Of a stretch of 24,417 nt of DNA, positions 1-5,956 are shown piece after piece. The position numbers and the translations under genes are program-made. The notes beneath the pieces were generated by a model. The model saw only the letters and a list, made by a program, of their open reading frames with translations. It was not told where the DNA came from and ran no database searches. The number at the start of each line of letters is the position of its first letter. Position 1 is the first letter of the stretch. This stretch comes from a virus: the IMG/VR virus record IMGVR_UViG_3300017731_000047, positions 1 to 24,417 of that record; one strand, given 5' to 3'.

Positions 1-726
1 AAAAACACTAAAACTATATTTGGTAATTTTATAAGACCAGAAGAATTTGCTGACGATATGTTGGAAGGTTTAGATCCTAATCAACCTGAAACTTGGAATG
101 CAGCTTTAGAAGATTTAGGACTAGAGGATTTTCAAGGAACTCTAGAAGATTTAAAAGAGTATATATCCAGTACTTTAAGAACAGGATCTGCTGAAGATAT
201 AAGAGCACAGATTAAGTTTCTAAATAAGAAACGTGAAAAGCCAGATCAATACTTATTAGGGGTCGAATATATTGCAAGAGAAGAGGATTATAATCCAGCT
301 GATAAATTAGAAGGAGACACACAGCTATACAAAATATTTCAGGATGCAGGATATGAAGGGTCAGAAGATGACTTTTACGAGAATGTATTCCCTGATTTAG
401 ATCCAGGATCACAGGAGATATTATCTCAAGTTGGGTCTAAAGATGGGAGAATAACATTAGAGGGATTTGGAAAAGATTACACAAACGATCCTTTTGCTGC
501 GTTCGCTGGAATAACCAGACTTACTGGAGATGATTCGGATATCTACGGAGGCGTAGACAAAGAAGAAGAGGAAGAAGAAAAAGACGTAGCTGATTCATTT
601 AGAATCTTTGCTGATGATGACGACGATGAAGATGAAAGTATATTTGGGACATATAAAAAGACTAAGTCAGGGCAAAATATATTAGATGATTATAAAAAAG
701 GTCTCGGTTTCGATAGTTTCTTTTAA
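1..726 (+). CDS. Large acidic phage protein, C-terminal part (5' end outside window), probably virion
   Basis: The reading frame is open from base 1 to the TAA at 724-726, so the gene starts upstream. The first in-frame ATG (base 58) is probably internal. About 241 codons are visible. The protein is very acidic, with a Glu run (KEEEEEEKD) and an Asp run (DDDDDEDE) near the C-terminus, and predicted helices near LEDLKEYISSTLRTGSAEDI. The segment around YLLGVEYIAREEDY reminds me of large structural or internal virion proteins of marine phages, but that is memory, not a search. It lies 8 nt before the next gene and heads the lysozyme cluster, which fits a late gene. No catalytic motif is visible. 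Being coding is near certain; function is low confidence. Confidence 0.75.
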   Translation, partial: KNTKTIFGNFIRPEEFADDMLEGLDPNQPETWNAALEDLGLEDFQGTLEDLKEYISSTLRTGSAEDIRAQIKFLNKKREKPDQYLLGVEYIAREEDYNPADKLEGDTQLYKIFQDAGYEGSEDDFYENVFPDLDPGSQEILSQVGSKDGRITLEGFGKDYTNDPFAAFAGITRLTGDDSDIYGGVDKEEEEEEKDVADSFRIFADDDDDEDESIFGTYKKTKSGQNILDDYKKGLGFDSFF

Positions 727-734
727 CTTTACAC

Positions 735-1034
735 ATGTCTGATAAACGTAAAAAAGCAGCAAGTGCAGCGAAGATAGCTAAGGATAAATTGGCATGCAAT
801 AAAGCAAAAAGAACTCCTAAACATCCTACTAAGTCTCATGTAGTAAAAGCATGTAAAGATGGTAAAGAAAAGATTATTAGATTTGGTCAACAAGGTGTAA
901 AAGGAGCTGGTAAAAATCCTAAAACAGCAAAAGAAAAAGCCCGTAAGAAGTCTTACTACGCCAGACATAATGCACAAGACTCTAAACCTGATATATTCTC
1001 AGCAAGATATTGGTCCCATAAGGTGAAATGGTAA
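735..1034 (+). CDS. Small basic protein, DUF6321-like
   Basis: 99 aa, strongly basic (Lys-rich), with no signal peptide or membrane segment. The Lys/Ala-rich N-terminus is followed by HPTKSHVVK, an IIRFGQQGV segment, KKSYYARHN and a C-terminal SARYWSHKVKW. This order (IxFG, then R/K-K-S-x-x-ARH, then SARYW) matches a widespread family of small phage proteins that I believe is Pfam DUF6321, function unknown. The basic character suggests nucleic-acid contact, but this is inference. The ATG at 735 lies 8 nt after the preceding stop and no clear Shine-Dalgarno is visible. It sits between a probable virion gene and the lysozyme. Confidence 0.75.
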   Translation: MSDKRKKAASAAKIAKDKLACNKAKRTPKHPTKSHVVKACKDGKEKIIRFGQQGVKGAGKNPKTAKEKARKKSYYARHNAQDSKPDIFSARYWSHKVKW

Positions 1035-1074
1035 ATAAAATTGTGTATGATTATAGTAAGAAGTAATTACTATT

Positions 1075-1749
1075 ATGTCCGGGTTTTCTAAAGCCATAGA
1101 GTTAATTTGTAAGTATGAAGTTTATAACGAACAGTCTTATTGTGACCCCGTAAGTAATAAAGAACCTTACACCTTTGGATATGGAACACAATACTATCCA
1201 GATGGATCTCCAGTTAAAAAAGGACACCGCTGTACCCAGAAGAAAGCTTTAGACTTTTTATTACATGAACTATATGTAATTAATGATGAGCTAGATAAAT
1301 TACAGTTAGATATTGATAGTTCGATGAAAGAATCTTTGATATCTTTTATACATTCAATAGGATGGGAAGCTTTTTTATATAGCAGCGTAGTTGATTATAT
1401 TACTGCTCAAAAGTATCATGCTGCCGCAGATGAGATGAATCGTTGGATATTTGACCATAATCATCAGGCATTAGGTCATCTATTACATAGAAGACAAGAA
1501 GAAACTAAATTATTTTTATCAGAAATAGATACCAATGTATCTTCGTTACCAAACATTCTTTTAACAGCTGTTAAAGAGTACTGTGGTCACCCAAATCAAA
1601 TACAGGCACTGGTAAATTTAGAGCAGAGAATGAACCCTTATATACTTACTGAGTTCATGAATACCTTCGCAATTGAGGTAAAAGATATAGGACCTACTGT
1701 AGGAAACGACACATATTACGAACTTACCTATGGTGATTTTGATAGATAG
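1075..1749 (+). CDS. Phage lysozyme (GH24 family endolysin)
   Basis: 224 aa. It should hydrolyse the glycan backbone of host peptidoglycan at lysis. The T4-type catalytic layout is visible: E15 (KYEVYNEQ), D24 (SYCDP) and T33 in YTFGYGT. The E-to-D spacing is as in T4 lysozyme (E11/D20), and a short insertion lies before the Thr (T4 T26). The family core continues with SFIHSIGWEAFLYSSV (about 90-105) and the C-terminal W...LGHLLHRRQEE helix (about 123-143). Residues about 160-224 form an extension beyond the usual GH24 length, of unknown role. There is no signal peptide, so a holin would be needed for access to the wall; a holin-like gene lies at 19819-20190 on the other strand. It could be virion-associated rather than a free endolysin, given the structural neighbour. 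Confidence 0.88.
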   Translation: MSGFSKAIELICKYEVYNEQSYCDPVSNKEPYTFGYGTQYYPDGSPVKKGHRCTQKKALDFLLHELYVINDELDKLQLDIDSSMKESLISFIHSIGWEAFLYSSVVDYITAQKYHAAADEMNRWIFDHNHQALGHLLHRRQEETKLFLSEIDTNVSSLPNILLTAVKEYCGHPNQIQALVNLEQRMNPYILTEFMNTFAIEVKDIGPTVGNDTYYELTYGDFDR

Positions 1750-1782
1750 GCGTAGAATAGGTGTAGAAAATAGTAACAACTA

Positions 1783-2082
1783 ATGGAAAATTCAGTTGAG
1801 CCAAAAGCATTCCAACTGCCGTTAGAGCTACAGTTTTCCATGAGGAAAGCTGAGATGAGAGCCACCGAGATGACTTGGGATCAGCTTTACTTCGCCTTGT
1901 TAAGCTTGTATCATCAACGTCTAATGGAATGGTACGCTCTCAAGTCTCTTATGGCAGAAGAAAATGTTGATATAGATTTTGATGTTCCAACGGACATTGA
2001 ACTATTAGATCTTGTCGCCAAATCTAAAAAACATCTTGAAGAAGAATTAGATGAAGATGACGATGAACCTCTAGCCATTTAA
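1783..2082 (+). CDS. nblA: NblA-like phycobilisome-degradation adaptor
   Basis: 99 aa. Residues 12-45 follow the NblA pattern: LPLELQF (12-18), then S, R21, M30, DQ33-34, and L42-Y43-x-Q45. This compares with L-x-LEQQFSxR...M..DQ...LY.Q in cyanobacterial NblA as I remember it. NblA proteins are about 60 aa helical hairpins that recruit Clp protease to phycobilisomes, and phage copies are known. Here an acidic tail of about 35 residues (ending in EEELDEDDDEP) follows the NblA-length core. The C-terminal Leu/Lys pair used for phycobiliprotein binding in Anabaena NblA is only partly kept (Leu at 56, Ala at 58). The match was made by eye. The gene overlaps the converging 2071-2340 gene by 12 bp. 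An unrelated helical protein remains possible. Confidence 0.6.
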   Translation: MENSVEPKAFQLPLELQFSMRKAEMRATEMTWDQLYFALLSLYHQRLMEWYALKSLMAEENVDIDFDVPTDIELLDLVAKSKKHLEEELDEDDDEPLAI

Positions 2083-2340
2083 GTTTATTAGCCTGTTTAA
2101 ATACCAATTAGCTTTCTTTAAGGACTCTGTTCCTCCTTTTTTACGTTCACGCCACATATACTTAGCTACATTACCTTTTAAATAACCACGGAATTCTTCT
2201 GGAGTAAGCTGTGCTTCTATTGCTTCTATGCATTCCACAGCACCAGCTGCATAGTGCATTGGTTTATCTACAGGATCAAAAAAATGTAAAGGTTTCTCAA
2301 GAGAAGGCATAGGACAGAAGCCGTCAGTACATTCTTCCAT
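2071..2340 (-). CDS. DUF3310 family phage protein
   Basis: 89 aa from the ATG at 2340. The DUF3310 signature is nearly complete: DPVDKPMHY, then VECIEAIEAQLTPEEF, RGYLKGNVAKYMWRERKK, and KKANWYLNRLI at the C-terminus. The family is common in phage nucleotide-metabolism and early regions and is sometimes labelled nucleotide kinase, but its activity is unproven. The frame stays open upstream to 2520, but the extra 60 residues are low-complexity and antisense-like. The ATG at 2340 is 8 nt after the stop of the upstream minus gene and is preceded by GGGAAG at a suitable distance, so I chose it. Its 3' end overlaps the NblA-like gene tail to tail by 12 bp. Confidence 0.88.
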   Translation of the reverse strand: MEECTDGFCPMPSLEKPLHFFDPVDKPMHYAAGAVECIEAIEAQLTPEEFRGYLKGNVAKYMWRERKKGGTESLKKANWYLNRLINLNG

Positions 2341-2348
2341 TGTTTTAT

Positions 2349-2666
2349 TTACTTCCCTGTTTTCGAATTCTGAGAGCCTAACGCCAGTAAGAGGGTTTTT
2401 GGTCTCACTGAAACCCCTGGATACCTTTCCACTGCTTCCTCCATCGATGGAATATAACCCGTCATACCCGGTCTCTGACCCTCCAGTCCCAGATTCTGTC
2501 TCTCCATTCCCTCTTCGCATACTGCTAATCCTCGATTATACATATCATACAGAGGAATATCATTTTTTTCATTATCTATTTCAGTACCGAAATCTTCTAC
2601 AGATAGACCTCTACATTTAACTTCGTCTTTAACGAAATCATTTAAAAAGTTAGTTGCACCAAGCAT
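2349..2666 (-). CDS. Hypothetical phage protein upstream of DUF3310 gene
   Basis: 105 aa, starting with MLGATNFLNDFVKDEVKCRG. It is mixed in charge, with Gly/Glu/Arg-rich stretches in the middle (about 48-75, EEGMERQNLGLEGQRPGM), and no membrane segment or recognised motif. The gene ends 8 nt before the DUF3310 start, so the two probably share a transcript. It starts 13 nt from the upstream ATG of the divergent plus-strand gene (40 nt from the start I prefer for that gene), so the promoters are back to back in a very small space. I do not recognise the family. Confidence 0.65.
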   Translation of the reverse strand: MLGATNFLNDFVKDEVKCRGLSVEDFGTEIDNEKNDIPLYDMYNRGLAVCEEGMERQNLGLEGQRPGMTGYIPSMEEAVERYPGVSVRPKTLLLALGSQNSKTGK

Positions 2667-2706
2667 GACTATATAGGGTATGATTTCTTTCTCTTACAAT
2701 GGTATC

Positions 2707-3093
2707 ATGGCAAGATTCTACGATCCTACTTACGACCCTACGCAAGACTCAGGTACTTCAGGGTCAGAGATAACCGACTTAAATCCTGAGCAAGGATATG
2801 ATGTAGACCTACGTCGTATTGATATAGATAAACGTGGAGACGTGGAAGATATAAATGATGATCAAGGCAGAGTTAAAAAATTCTTTAAAGCAGCAAAAGC
2901 AGCTGGTTCCTTTAGACAAAGATCAGGTTTTGATGAACCTTCTTTAGGAGGACGTATACCTGTAGGTAAAGCTGATATAGGAGGTGTTGAGTTGCCAAGT
3001 CTTAGAGGACGAAACTTTGGAGGACCTGGAGGAGGGTCTACAGAGTATGCAACTAAACCAAAACCACAGTTTGGTAAATCCTTTTATATGTAA
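2707..3093 (+). CDS. Hypothetical Gly-rich phage protein
   Basis: 128 aa from the ATG at 2707 (MARFYDPTYDP). An upstream ATG at 2680 would add 9 residues but would leave only 13 nt to the divergent gene. The N-terminal half is acidic (VDLRRIDIDKRGDVEDIND), followed by a basic helix (KKFFKAAKAAG) and a Gly/Pro-rich, probably disordered tail (FGGPGGGS) ending in FGKSFYM. No signal peptide or membrane segment is seen. The composition fits a small virion or scaffold component, but this is not supported by a recognised family. Its TAA abuts the TAG of the converging dCTP-deaminase gene with no gap. Confidence 0.65.
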   Translation: MARFYDPTYDPTQDSGTSGSEITDLNPEQGYDVDLRRIDIDKRGDVEDINDDQGRVKKFFKAAKAAGSFRQRSGFDEPSLGGRIPVGKADIGGVELPSLRGRNFGGPGGGSTEYATKPKPQFGKSFYM

Positions 3094-3666
3094 CTAAACA
3101 CCTATAGGTTTGTTTATATTTTTTCTTTTCCTTTCTGGATAATCAATATCACAAGGATTACCTCTATAAAATAACAATTGAGTAATGCCTTCATTGGCAT
3201 AAATTCTATTAAATAAGGAGGTGCAATTACTAATTTGTAATGTTAAATAACCCTCCCATCCACTTTCAGCTGGAGTTATATTACAGAAAATTCCTGACCT
3301 CGCATAACTAGATTTTCCAACAGCAACAACAGTAATATCTTTAGGTAATTTTAACTTTTCTTCTGCTCTACATAAACAATATCCAAAAGGGGGTAATATG
3401 AAGTATTTACCTCTCTCATCTTCGTGTAATTCAGTAGCTTTTAATATGTCGGAATCAAAATCTTTGGGATCACAAGTACCTGAGCCAGTGCCTCCAAATA
3501 GTAAGCATCTTTCTTCGGATAGACGTATGTCATACCCATAAGAACCTAAACCATAACTGAGAGTTTTCTTACCATCAATTTCCTTAATCTCCTTTGATAC
3601 AAAGGGTTCTATCATGTTTTCCTTTTCAACAAGATGTTTAATTTCCCAGTCAGATAAGATACTCAT
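3094..3666 (-). CDS. dcd: dCTP deaminase homologue with Gln at the catalytic Glu position
   Basis: 190 aa, full length for the trimeric dCTP deaminase/dUTPase fold. Dcd converts dCTP to dUTP, which feeds dTTP synthesis in the cytoplasm. Seen: SYGLGSYGYDIRL (37-49), ILPPF (90-94), the nucleotide-binding GKSSYARSGIF (117-127), NITPAESGWEGYLTL (129-143) and IYANEGITQLLF. At the position of the catalytic Glu (E. coli E138, in LEF), this protein has Gln144 in LTLQISN, encoded by CAA. Family knowledge says that Glu is required for deamination, so the enzyme may be altered or inactive. It is the last gene of the minus operon, 33 nt after the methyltransferase-like gene. Confidence 0.88.
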   Translation of the reverse strand: MSILSDWEIKHLVEKENMIEPFVSKEIKEIDGKKTLSYGLGSYGYDIRLSEERCLLFGGTGSGTCDPKDFDSDILKATELHEDERGKYFILPPFGYCLCRAEEKLKLPKDITVVAVGKSSYARSGIFCNITPAESGWEGYLTLQISNCTSLFNRIYANEGITQLLFYRGNPCDIDYPERKRKNINKPIGV

Positions 3667-3699
3667 AATCCCCTTTTGTGTTCTTCGAGTATATCTAAT

Positions 3700-4287
3700 C
3701 TAACAAAGGAGTCTACCTTTTTCATCATAAATATCTATGAACTTTTCTATCATTCTTGAAGAGTCCTCTATTGGTGGTAAATATACAAGAAAGGATGTAC
3801 AAGTTTTATGCGAACTAACACCTTTACTTGTATTTTTTAACAACGTAGGTGCAGTCTTTAATATACAAATAGGGAAGTCAAATATCTTTTGTTCGTATCT
3901 AATCATGTCCGGACAATTTGTAAAATAGAGTCCTTGTTTTACTTCTTTAGCTAACCACGATTTATATAACTTACGAAACCAAACTGCATGGGAAGAAGTT
4001 AAACTTGGAGATGATGCACGAGTCATCTTCCACTTATCATTTTTCTTGTCCCAAAAGTATGCACCACTTGGAGGAAAGAGATAAACATTACCGTACCATT
4101 GTTGACAATTAAGACCATCATCACTGGGCGTAAAGTAACTATCAGCCTCTACATATGTGTTTGCTACTTTTGAACTAGCTACATCTAATTCAATACCTTC
4201 TAATAGAGCATGAGCAGATGCAATTAGGTCGTAATTAGTAATTAATTCTAGGTCTTCTCTCCTTTTGGTGACATCATGTATAGGCAT
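3700..4287 (-). CDS. Dam-like phage N6-adenine methyltransferase homologue, variant motif
   Basis: 195 aa. The layout resembles the phage Dam family (PF05869): an ELDVASS motif (33-39) in the place of the LDVAAS SAM-binding strand, then YFTPSDDGL (51-59), W64 and GNVYLFPPSGAYF (66-78). In active N6-adenine methyltransferases motif IV reads (D/N/S)PP(Y/F/W); here it is FPPS (71-74), lacking both the catalytic Asp/Asn and the aromatic. The C-terminal half (SLTSSHAVWFRKLYKSWL, GLYFTNCPDMIRYEQKIFDF) looks well conserved and not degenerate. This may be a diverged phage subfamily with another reaction or a non-enzymatic role. The start overlaps the upstream stop by 1 nt (TAATG), indicating translational coupling. 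Confidence 0.65.
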   Translation of the reverse strand: MPIHDVTKRREDLELITNYDLIASAHALLEGIELDVASSKVANTYVEADSYFTPSDDGLNCQQWYGNVYLFPPSGAYFWDKKNDKWKMTRASSPSLTSSHAVWFRKLYKSWLAKEVKQGLYFTNCPDMIRYEQKIFDFPICILKTAPTLLKNTSKGVSSHKTCTSFLVYLPPIEDSSRMIEKFIDIYDEKGRLLC

Positions 4288-4691
4288 TAATTAAGAGAGC
4301 AAGGAGATGCATCTACTTTATCGAAGTTATCATAATCAATCTCAACATATCTAATACCTTCATTGTCCAGTATCATGTAACCAGATACTCTTGCTGGGTC
4401 AATTTGTTCTGCTTTATTTAATATTCTTTTTAAACTTTCACCTAAATCATCGTTATTAAGAGATTCACATAGACGTATATCTTCTCTAAGGTCATCTAAT
4501 GTACACCAAGCATCTTTTTCTTGTGTTGGTATTAGACGCATAACACCAGGACCTTTAAGTTTCCAGAACTTTAAATATTGTTCTCCTTGATCAGCAAGGA
4601 TGAATTTGATTGTTGTATCTAAAAAAGCAGCCTTCTCTGGGTCCATCTCTGGACCAATGACTGAGGCGATTAAGCGTTCTCTTCTGTTCAT
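4287..4691 (-). CDS. Hypothetical protein in early-type minus operon
   Basis: 134 aa, acidic and soluble in appearance, with no membrane segment. It begins MNRRERLIASVIGPEMDPEK and has a predicted helical centre (LDDLREDIRLCESLNNDDL) and a short beta-rich end (GIRYVEIDYDNFD). I do not recognise it. It overlaps the upstream gene by 4 nt (ATGA) and the downstream methyltransferase-like gene by 1 nt, so it belongs firmly to this operon and is probably produced in step with its neighbours. Confidence 0.72.
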   Translation of the reverse strand: MNRRERLIASVIGPEMDPEKAAFLDTTIKFILADQGEQYLKFWKLKGPGVMRLIPTQEKDAWCTLDDLREDIRLCESLNNDDLGESLKRILNKAEQIDPARVSGYMILDNEGIRYVEIDYDNFDKVDASPCSLN

Positions 4692-5149
4692 TTTTTTAGT
4701 AGTCCCTGTCTAGTTAATGAGTCAAGTAGTTTAGGCATCGGTTGATAAAGAACAACCATTTTTCCTAAAATACCACGCTTCTTTACTAATTTGCCATTAC
4801 TATCTCTTACTTTATTAAACTCTCCTGACCTAATTAAATATTCAGCTACACAACGTAATCGTCTTTTTAAAGGTAACTCAGCCTTGGGAAACTTACCGCA
4901 AATAGTATCTGGGGTCATATCTTTAAAAGCAATTCGTAATCTGTTCGCTAAAGTCATATTTGAATTAGCATCTTCTTCCTCATAAGTTTTAACATTTTCT
5001 AAGTATCTTTTTAAACAACCAGTGTCAAATGAACCTTCTGGAGGTATGAACATTTCCACTTGTAATTGTAAAGATTCGGATAGGGTTTCTTTATAGTTTT
5101 CTAAGGTAACTTCTGTTATATCGATGTTAATGAAGCGATGAGCTATCAT
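4688..5149 (-). CDS. Hypothetical protein, possible winged-helix DNA-binding protein
   Basis: 153 aa. The N-terminal 60 residues are acidic (DITEVTLENYKETLSES). The C-terminal half is basic and ends with helix-strand-strand features (LKRRLRCVAEYLIRSGEF, then VRDSNGKLVKKRGILGK, then VVLYQ) that look like a recognition helix followed by a wing. That structural reading is inference; I recognise no family. The gene overlaps the helix-turn-helix gene upstream and the gene downstream by 4 nt each (ATGA). A role in DNA binding together with the upstream HTH protein would be consistent with the position. Confidence 0.7.
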   Translation of the reverse strand: MIAHRFINIDITEVTLENYKETLSESLQLQVEMFIPPEGSFDTGCLKRYLENVKTYEEEDANSNMTLANRLRIAFKDMTPDTICGKFPKAELPLKRRLRCVAEYLIRSGEFNKVRDSNGKLVKKRGILGKMVVLYQPMPKLLDSLTRQGLLKK

Positions 5150-5562
5150 GTTAATTTACCGGAGCTAGTTGTTATATACATAGGTGAAGCTTTTTTACGA
5201 TAATCTTGTGAATTAAAGTCTCTATTTTTAGCAAAAGATTGTACTAATTGGTTCCACGGTATTCTTATCAATGCTTTTCTACCTGAATCAGGAGAAGCAT
5301 TTACATAATGTATACCTTCGACCCAACCTTTTTCCGGATTCTTTTTACCTAAAGCCATCCAATTGCGAAGAGTCTGATCTGAAACTCCCAGTCTACGAGA
5401 GCATTCTTCGGTGCTAATGTATTCATCTGCAAATGCTTGAGGGTTTAAAACATCTGTGGAATTGTTTTCATAACGACTATGCCAAATAGCCGATAAAATA
5501 TTCTTTATACCCTTTAATTCCCACGCTATATCTTCCAAACCTTTACGTAATCCTGGACTCAT
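5146..5562 (-). CDS. MerR/excisionase-type helix-turn-helix protein
   Basis: 138 aa. Residues 48-72 (YISTEECSRRLGVSDQTLRNW and following) read as a classic MerR/excisionase-type HTH: the residue pattern hxxxEhAxxLGVSxxTLRNW. A wing-like segment follows (GWVEGIHYV ... RKALIRIPWNQLVQSF, about 79-112). The N-terminal 35 residues (LEDIAWELKGIKNILSAIW) are helical and may mediate oligomerisation. It leads a five-gene minus-strand operon, so it is a candidate regulator of that operon. The ATG at 5562 has AGGAG about 8 nt upstream, the clearest ribosome binding site in the block. It is divergent from the plus-strand gene starting 50 nt away. Confidence 0.78.
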   Translation of the reverse strand: MSPGLRKGLEDIAWELKGIKNILSAIWHSRYENNSTDVLNPQAFADEYISTEECSRRLGVSDQTLRNWMALGKKNPEKGWVEGIHYVNASPDSGRKALIRIPWNQLVQSFAKNRDFNSQDYRKKASPMYITTSSGKLT

Positions 5563-5612
5563 GATACCACTCCTGTCGATTAGATGCTAATGTAAAAGTA
5601 AATAGTTTTTCA
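5563..5612. promoter_or_regulatory. Divergent intergenic region, start of minus operon and of fibre gene block
   Basis: About 50 nt separate the ATG of the minus-strand HTH gene from the first gene of the plus-strand block. Both transcripts must either start here or read in. The minus side carries an AGGAG ribosome binding site. An AT-rich stretch (TTTACTTTTACATTAG on the minus strand) could hold a promoter, but no box matches a consensus well. The assignment rests mainly on gene orientation. Confidence 0.35.
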
Positions 5613-5615
5613 GTG

Positions 5616-5903
5616 ATGGAAGAACAAGTACCTCCTAGTCAGCCACCGGTTAATCCTCAAATTACTCCGGAACAATTACAACAAATGAAAGCCCGTGCTA
5701 GAGACCTGGCTATACAACAAACTCTAGCTCAAAATGCACCTGTTTCGCCACCTCAACCTCAAGTAATTTATGTTAGAAGGAATCTAACACTTGCAGAGAT
5801 AGTTATTATTTTACTTTTGTCTTGTGGTTTAGTTACTGGAGTGCAATTTACTTGGAATGTTGTTAACGACTTTCTGCCAAGATTGGAGATAAATGTTAAA
5901 TAA
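5616..5903 (+). CDS. Small Pro/Gln-rich single-pass membrane protein
   Basis: 95 aa from the ATG at 5616; a GTG directly before it is an alternative start. The N-terminal half is Pro/Gln-rich and probably disordered (QVPPSQPPVNPQITPEQLQQ; PVSPPQPQ). A hydrophobic helix follows (LAEIVIILLLSCGLVTGVQF, about residues 62-81) and then a short tail (NDFLPRLEINVK). One predicted transmembrane helix near the C-terminus suggests a membrane-anchored protein in the host envelope. It stands first in the fibre-containing plus-strand block. The fold could serve lysis or envelope remodelling, but no family is recognised. Confidence 0.68.
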   Translation: MEEQVPPSQPPVNPQITPEQLQQMKARARDLAIQQTLAQNAPVSPPQPQVIYVRRNLTLAEIVIILLLSCGLVTGVQFTWNVVNDFLPRLEINVK

Positions 5904-5956
5904 GGGCTAGAATACTGGATCTATAATTGTTAAATAAGCATGCATATTTATAGGTC

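Noticed and set aside
212-977. Minus-strand frames at 212-412 and 729-977
   Set aside because: They lie opposite well-supported plus-strand genes and have Cys/Phe/Leu-rich translations typical of antisense of acidic or Lys-rich coding sequence.
2341-2520. Upstream extension of the DUF3310 gene to 2520
   Set aside because: The extra 60 residues are low-complexity and overlap the neighbouring minus-strand gene. The ATG at 2340 has a ribosome binding site and matches the family length.
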